A stretch of DNA of 64,000 nucleotides from Desulfovibrio sp. (lineage in GTDB: Bacteria > Desulfobacterota > Desulfovibrionia > Desulfovibrionales > Desulfovibrionaceae), in the NCBI RefSeq assembly GCF_019422935.1, contig NZ_JAHZCJ010000005.1, positions 1 to 64,000 on the forward strand, read 5' to 3'. The translations under genes were made by a program, and so were the position numbers. This document shows, one piece after another, positions 60,717 through 64,000 of this stretch (within the stretch, counting starts at the first letter, position 1; each line of letters begins with the position of its first letter). The notes beneath the pieces are model-generated. The model had not been told where the DNA came from. It saw nothing but the letters and a program-made list of their open reading frames with translations, and searched no databases.

Positions 60717-61787
60717 ATGTCTGACGCAGATGCCTTTGGGGCAAATCCGTTCCGCGCGCTCAATGCAAAAAAATTTCCCGAAAAGCAAAAAAACGGCGGC
60801 AGTGAGCGCAAACCTGCGCACCGCGGGCAGGGCAAGGGTAAGCGCGTTATCGTGTCTGCTGGCACTACGCAGGCTGCTGAAGTTTCGGATGAAGATTGCG
60901 ATCTGTTTTTGAACGCCGTGAGCAGCGTGACCCCTGCCAAAAACAGCCGCAAGGCTGCAAATCCGGGTTTTTCGCTGGAAGAGCGAGGCACTCTGGCCAG
61001 CATGGCAGATGCACTGGCTGAAGAACGCGGCAAGGGCAAAAAAACTGCGGCCAGAGGCGCAACAGCTGAAGCTGGCAAACCCAAGGGCAAGGCACCGGGA
61101 ACGGCCCAAATATCAAGTAGTCATGCGTCGCCTACCCAGACCTCATCTGGCCCGGCGTCATCTGGAAAGTCGGAACCAGGCAGCGCCGCCGTTGACCCCG
61201 TTCAACATGATGAAGATGACGAGGCCTCGGCCTTTCTTGCCGCCATGGGCACGGTAAGCCCCCTCACTGGCGGCGGGCGTGATGTTGTTCCGGCTCCCGC
61301 CCCGACAACACCACCGCCGCATGGGGAGTTGAGCCTTCAGGACTTCATGGACGGCAAGCTGGAGTTTGCCCTGACCTTCTCTGACGAATACCTAGAAGGG
61401 CATGTGGTCGGCCTTGACCAGATGATTCTAAACAAACTACGTGCTGGCGGCCTCAGTCCGGAGGCCCATCTTGACCTGCACGGCCTCAATGCGATGCAGG
61501 CATTTGAAGCTCTGCGTGGCTTTTTTAAGGGTAGCTGGTACAAGGGCCTGCGCACGGTGCTGGTGGTGCCGGGCCGTGGCCGCAATTCGCCTGACGGCAT
61601 GGGTGTTCTGCGCGAAAAGCTGCAAAGCTGGCTGACGCAGGATCCTTTCAAGCGAGTGGTGCTGGCCTTCTGCACTGCCCAACCCCATGACGGCGGGCCG
61701 GGCAGTGTCTACGTGCTGCTGCGCAAGTATCGCAAAAAAGGCCGTATTTACTGGGAAAGAATGCCGGCGGATGCTGACCTGTACTAG
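60717..61787 (+). CDS. Smr-domain protein
   Basis: A 356-residue protein from the ATG at 60717 (TGGAG 7 nt upstream; an in-frame ATG 15 nt earlier is possible). The first ~210 residues are low-complexity and basic to acidic, with runs of A, K, G and S. The C-terminal Smr domain (about 245-340) has LDLHGLNAMQAFEALRGFF and the GRGRNSPDGMGVLRE nuclease-type loop. Smr proteins bind or nick branched DNA or cut RNA; the N-terminal part is unlike MutS2. It is transcribed toward mutS. Confidence 0.88.
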   Translation: MSDADAFGANPFRALNAKKFPEKQKNGGSERKPAHRGQGKGKRVIVSAGTTQAAEVSDEDCDLFLNAVSSVTPAKNSRKAANPGFSLEERGTLASMADALAEERGKGKKTAARGATAEAGKPKGKAPGTAQISSSHASPTQTSSGPASSGKSEPGSAAVDPVQHDEDDEASAFLAAMGTVSPLTGGGRDVVPAPAPTTPPPHGELSLQDFMDGKLEFALTFSDEYLEGHVVGLDQMILNKLRAGGLSPEAHLDLHGLNAMQAFEALRGFFKGSWYKGLRTVLVVPGRGRNSPDGMGVLREKLQSWLTQDPFKRVVLAFCTAQPHDGGPGSVYVLLRKYRKKGRIYWERMPADADLY

Positions 61788-61871
61788 GGCAGGCCACTGG
61801 AAGTTTTATTTCTGTTTCAATCCATAGGGCGTCACATGGTCAGAATCGGGGATATGCAGATTTGACGCAAA

Positions 61872-61896
61872 AATGGCCGGGAATATCCCGGCCATT
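61872..61896 (-). terminator. Terminator of the mutS operon
   Basis: A perfect 11-bp stem (61872-61882 with 61886-61896), ATA loop, followed on the minus strand by TTTTTGCG. It lies 41 nt past the DUF1992 gene end. Confidence 0.9.
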
Positions 61897-61936
61897 GTGC
61901 TTTTTGTGGGGCTGGCGTCTGACAATACTGTCTGTA

Positions 61937-62341
61937 TCAGCCCGCCTTGCGCGGACTGGCGGACAGCCTGTCCAGCAGACGGTCGTAATAGGGGTCGTCC
62001 TGCTCAATCTGCATGGGCCGCTGAAAGCGCATTTTGGCCCGCGTGACCATAAAGCGCACCCTTTGCATCTGGCGCACGCGTTCCTGCTCGTCCTCGCAGT
62101 GCTCCAGCAGGTCAACAAGCCTGTTCAGCTCCTTGCGCTCCTCAAGCTCGGGCGGCAGGCAACCCGCATTGCGCAATATCTTGTAGGCCATGCGCATGTC
62201 TTCCGGCACATGGCTGAGGTCTTCAAGCTCAAGGGGTTTGCCAGCGCCGGGCAGATTGTCAAAGGCCCCCTGCGACAGGGCTTCCTCAATGCGGCGTTCC
62301 GCCACAAGCTGGATGACAGACCATGGATTGGCGTTACTCAT
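61937..62341 (-). CDS. DUF1992 (DnaJ-homologue-like) protein
   Basis: A 134-residue protein from the ATG at 62341 (GAGGATAG upstream). The frame is open further but that part overlaps mutS and lacks the family sequence. ERRIEEALSQGAFDNLPGAGKPLELED is the hallmark of the family (J-domain-protein-conserved region), with a helical basic C-terminus ending SPRKAG. The function is unknown. It overlaps the mutS stop by 8 nt, so the two are translationally coupled. Confidence 0.9.
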   Translation of the reverse strand: MSNANPWSVIQLVAERRIEEALSQGAFDNLPGAGKPLELEDLSHVPEDMRMAYKILRNAGCLPPELEERKELNRLVDLLEHCEDEQERVRQMQRVRFMVTRAKMRFQRPMQIEQDDPYYDRLLDRLSASPRKAG

Positions 62342-64000
62342 GACTATCCTCGTCCGGCGGCAGAGCATCTGTTTGCGGGGCAGATTCCGGGCTGTCGCTC
62401 CACAGTTTTTTCCATTCCATGAGCAGGCGCAGGGCGTCCAGCGGGCTGAGTTCGTCAGGATTAAGCTCGCGCAGCAGCAGAACAAGCGGGTGTTCCGAGC
62501 GCGGCGGCGCGGCGGCAATCTCCGGCAGCTCCGGCTCTTTTTTTGCTGGCTCAGGCAGGCTCAGGCCCGGCAGGGACACCGCGGAAACCACGGTTTTTCT
62601 GGCGCTGTCGCGTCCGCGCTCAAGCCCCTGCAATATGGCTCTGGCCCGCTGCACCACGGGGCCGGGCACACCTGCAAGGCGGGCCACTTCCACGCCGTAG
62701 CTGCGGTCTGAAGGGCCGGGAACCAGCTTGTGCAGAAAGAGAATGTCGTTGTTGTATTCGCGGATGGCGATGTTCATGGTGAACACGCCCGCTATGCGGC
62801 CTTCCAGCGCGGTCAGTTCGTGGTAGTGGGTGGCAAAGAGGGTGCGCAGGTCGCCGCCAGCCCGCTTTGCGAGGTCTTCCACCACGGCCCAGGCCAGGGC
62901 AACGCCGTCATAGGTGCTGGTGCCCCGGCCAATTTCGTCCAGAATCACAAGGCTGCGACGGGTGGCCTGACGCAGAATGCGGGCCGTTTCCATCATTTCC
63001 ACCATAAAGGTGCTCTGGCCCTGCGCAAGGTTGTCTGATGCGCCCACGCGCGAAAACAGGCGGTCTACCAGCCCAAGGCGGGCGGCGCTGGCCGGAACCA
63101 TGGAACCCATCTGGGCCAGAAGGCTGATGATGGCAACTTGCCGCAGCACGGTGGATTTACCGGCCATGTTGGGGCCAGTGAGCAGGCACAGGCGGCGACC
63201 GGCATCAAGGCGAAAGTCGTTGGGCACAAAGTTGGCGCGGCCAAGCATGGCTTCAACCACAGGGTGCCGCCCCTCGCGGATGTCCAGATTGGCTTCCGCG
63301 TCAAGCTCCGGCCTGCACCAGTTGTTGGTACGGCCCACCTGCGCGAGGCTCTGCCAGTAATCGAGCTGGGCAACCATATCCGCCGCGTGAATGATGCGTT
63401 CGCGCTGGGCGGCCATGTGGGTGCGCAAATCCTGAAACAGCGAGTATTCCAGCGTCTTGCGCTTGTCTGCGGCAGAGAGAAGCTCTTCTTCAAGTTCTTT
63501 CAGCTCCACAGTGGTGAAGCGTTCAGCATTGGCAAGGCTCTGGCGGCGGATAAAATGGAAGGGCGCAGGGCCGCTGTGGGCCGCGCGCGTGAGCTCGTAA
63601 TAATAGCCGAACACACGGTTAAAGCCCAGCTTGAGCTTGCTGATGCCTGTTTTTTCCTGTTCGTCGGCCAGCATGTTCTGGAGCTTCTGCTCGCCGTGTT
63701 CCGCCAGATCAAGCAAGCGGTCAAGTTCCGCATTATAGCCGGTTTTGAACAGGCCGCCCTCGGTAATGACCGCAGGGGGGCTGTCCACCAGGGCGCTTTG
63801 CAGCAGGGCCGCGCAGTCTTGCATGTTGTCCCAGGACTTGACCACATCGGCAACGCTCTTGGGCATGTTGTCCGCAGCACCGGGCGCGCCAAAAGCTGTG
63901 TCAGGAGCTGCCGCAGAAGCATCGCCAGCCCCTTGCAGGGCGGCGTACACATCCGGCAGGGCCGCAAGGCTGTTGCGCAGGGCAATAAAATCGCGGGGCG
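62334..64000 (-). CDS. mutS: DNA mismatch repair protein MutS (N-terminal part beyond the window)
   Basis: At least 555 C-terminal residues; the frame remains open to the window end, so the 5' part is missing and no start is assigned. The lever and clamp domains (DFIALRNSLAALPDVYAAL, then VFGYYYELTRAA) precede the ATPase: Walker A GPNMAGKST, Walker B LVILDEIGRGTSTYDGVALA, and the nearby ATHYHELTALE. The C-terminal tail (ELNPDELSPLDALRLLMEWKK) is the MutS dimerisation region. MutS recognises mismatches and recruits MutL. Confidence 0.97.
   Translation of the reverse strand, partial: PRDFIALRNSLAALPDVYAALQGAGDASAAAPDTAFGAPGAADNMPKSVADVVKSWDNMQDCAALLQSALVDSPPAVITEGGLFKTGYNAELDRLLDLAEHGEQKLQNMLADEQEKTGISKLKLGFNRVFGYYYELTRAAHSGPAPFHFIRRQSLANAERFTTVELKELEEELLSAADKRKTLEYSLFQDLRTHMAAQRERIIHAADMVAQLDYWQSLAQVGRTNNWCRPELDAEANLDIREGRHPVVEAMLGRANFVPNDFRLDAGRRLCLLTGPNMAGKSTVLRQVAIISLLAQMGSMVPASAARLGLVDRLFSRVGASDNLAQGQSTFMVEMMETARILRQATRRSLVILDEIGRGTSTYDGVALAWAVVEDLAKRAGGDLRTLFATHYHELTALEGRIAGVFTMNIAIREYNNDILFLHKLVPGPSDRSYGVEVARLAGVPGPVVQRARAILQGLERGRDSARKTVVSAVSLPGLSLPEPAKKEPELPEIAAAPPRSEHPLVLLLRELNPDELSPLDALRLLMEWKKLWSDSPESAPQTDALPPDEDSHE

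Overview
The window reads as a chromosomal core segment from a Gram-negative member of the Desulfovibrionaceae (Desulfovibrio-like). This placement is an inference. It rests on the mix of genes: a methyl-accepting chemotaxis protein ending in a hemerythrin domain, a methionine synthase without the activation module, a prs-ctc-pth style translation cluster, an RpoH-type sigma factor with a long acidic leader, a flagellin behind a sigma-54 promoter, and outer-membrane lipoprotein genes. Base composition is moderately GC-rich throughout. I saw no insertion sequence, phage gene, CRISPR array or plasmid function.

Layout: (1) 229-6944, plus strand: a four-gene signalling and envelope cassette (MBL-GAF-HD-GYP protein, CHASE2 cyclase, FecR-domain exported protein, TPR plus beta-barrel outer-membrane protein of the Slam/DUF560 type). 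It is closed by two terminators. (2) 7142-22523, minus strand: a housekeeping block comprising ACT protein, tatA, rho, carD, pth, a hydrolase, rplY/ctc, prs, tRNA-Gln, ispE, hslV, an M48 protease, cysS, rpiB, a LolB-like lipoprotein, a TPR lipoprotein and rpoH. (3) 22821-29249, plus: metH, a thioredoxin-like protein, a GNAT enzyme, hpt, a zinc-ribbon membrane protein and an aromatic amino acid permease. (4) 29806-32533: tRNA-Lys (minus), dsbD and cheW. (5) 32986-37031, minus: a small unknown protein, an SGNH hydrolase, a large radical SAM protein and a small unknown protein; rnc follows on plus. (6) 37993-42498, minus: flagellin, then gltIJKL for glutamate/aspartate uptake. (7) 43362-50409, plus: hemerythrin chemoreceptor and two cyclic-di-GMP enzymes. 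(8) 50556-55076, minus: acyltransferase, rarA, rsmE and a 572-residue protein I cannot assign. (9) 55140-61787, mostly plus: tandem-GAF protein, mreB, suhB, rimI, tpiA, secG and a Smr protein, with a Nudix-like gene on minus. (10) 61937-64000, minus: a DUF1992 protein and mutS, which runs off the window.

How the genes work together: much of the window is information processing and translation (rho, carD, pth, rplY, tRNAs, cysS, rnc, rsmE, rimI, rarA, mutS), precursor supply (prs, rpiB, ispE, hpt, metH, tpiA) and envelope building (lipoproteins, tatA, secG, dsbD, mreB, acyltransferase). Layered on this are nucleotide-second-messenger modules: HD-GYP and a class III cyclase in region 1, and GGDEF and GGDEF-EAL proteins beside an oxygen/redox-type chemoreceptor in region 7.

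The most promising candidate for an undescribed system is the 229-6944 cassette. There, cyclic-nucleotide signalling proteins are co-transcribed with a FecR-domain exported protein, whose C-terminus looks like a small beta-barrel, and with a Slam-like outer-membrane translocator.
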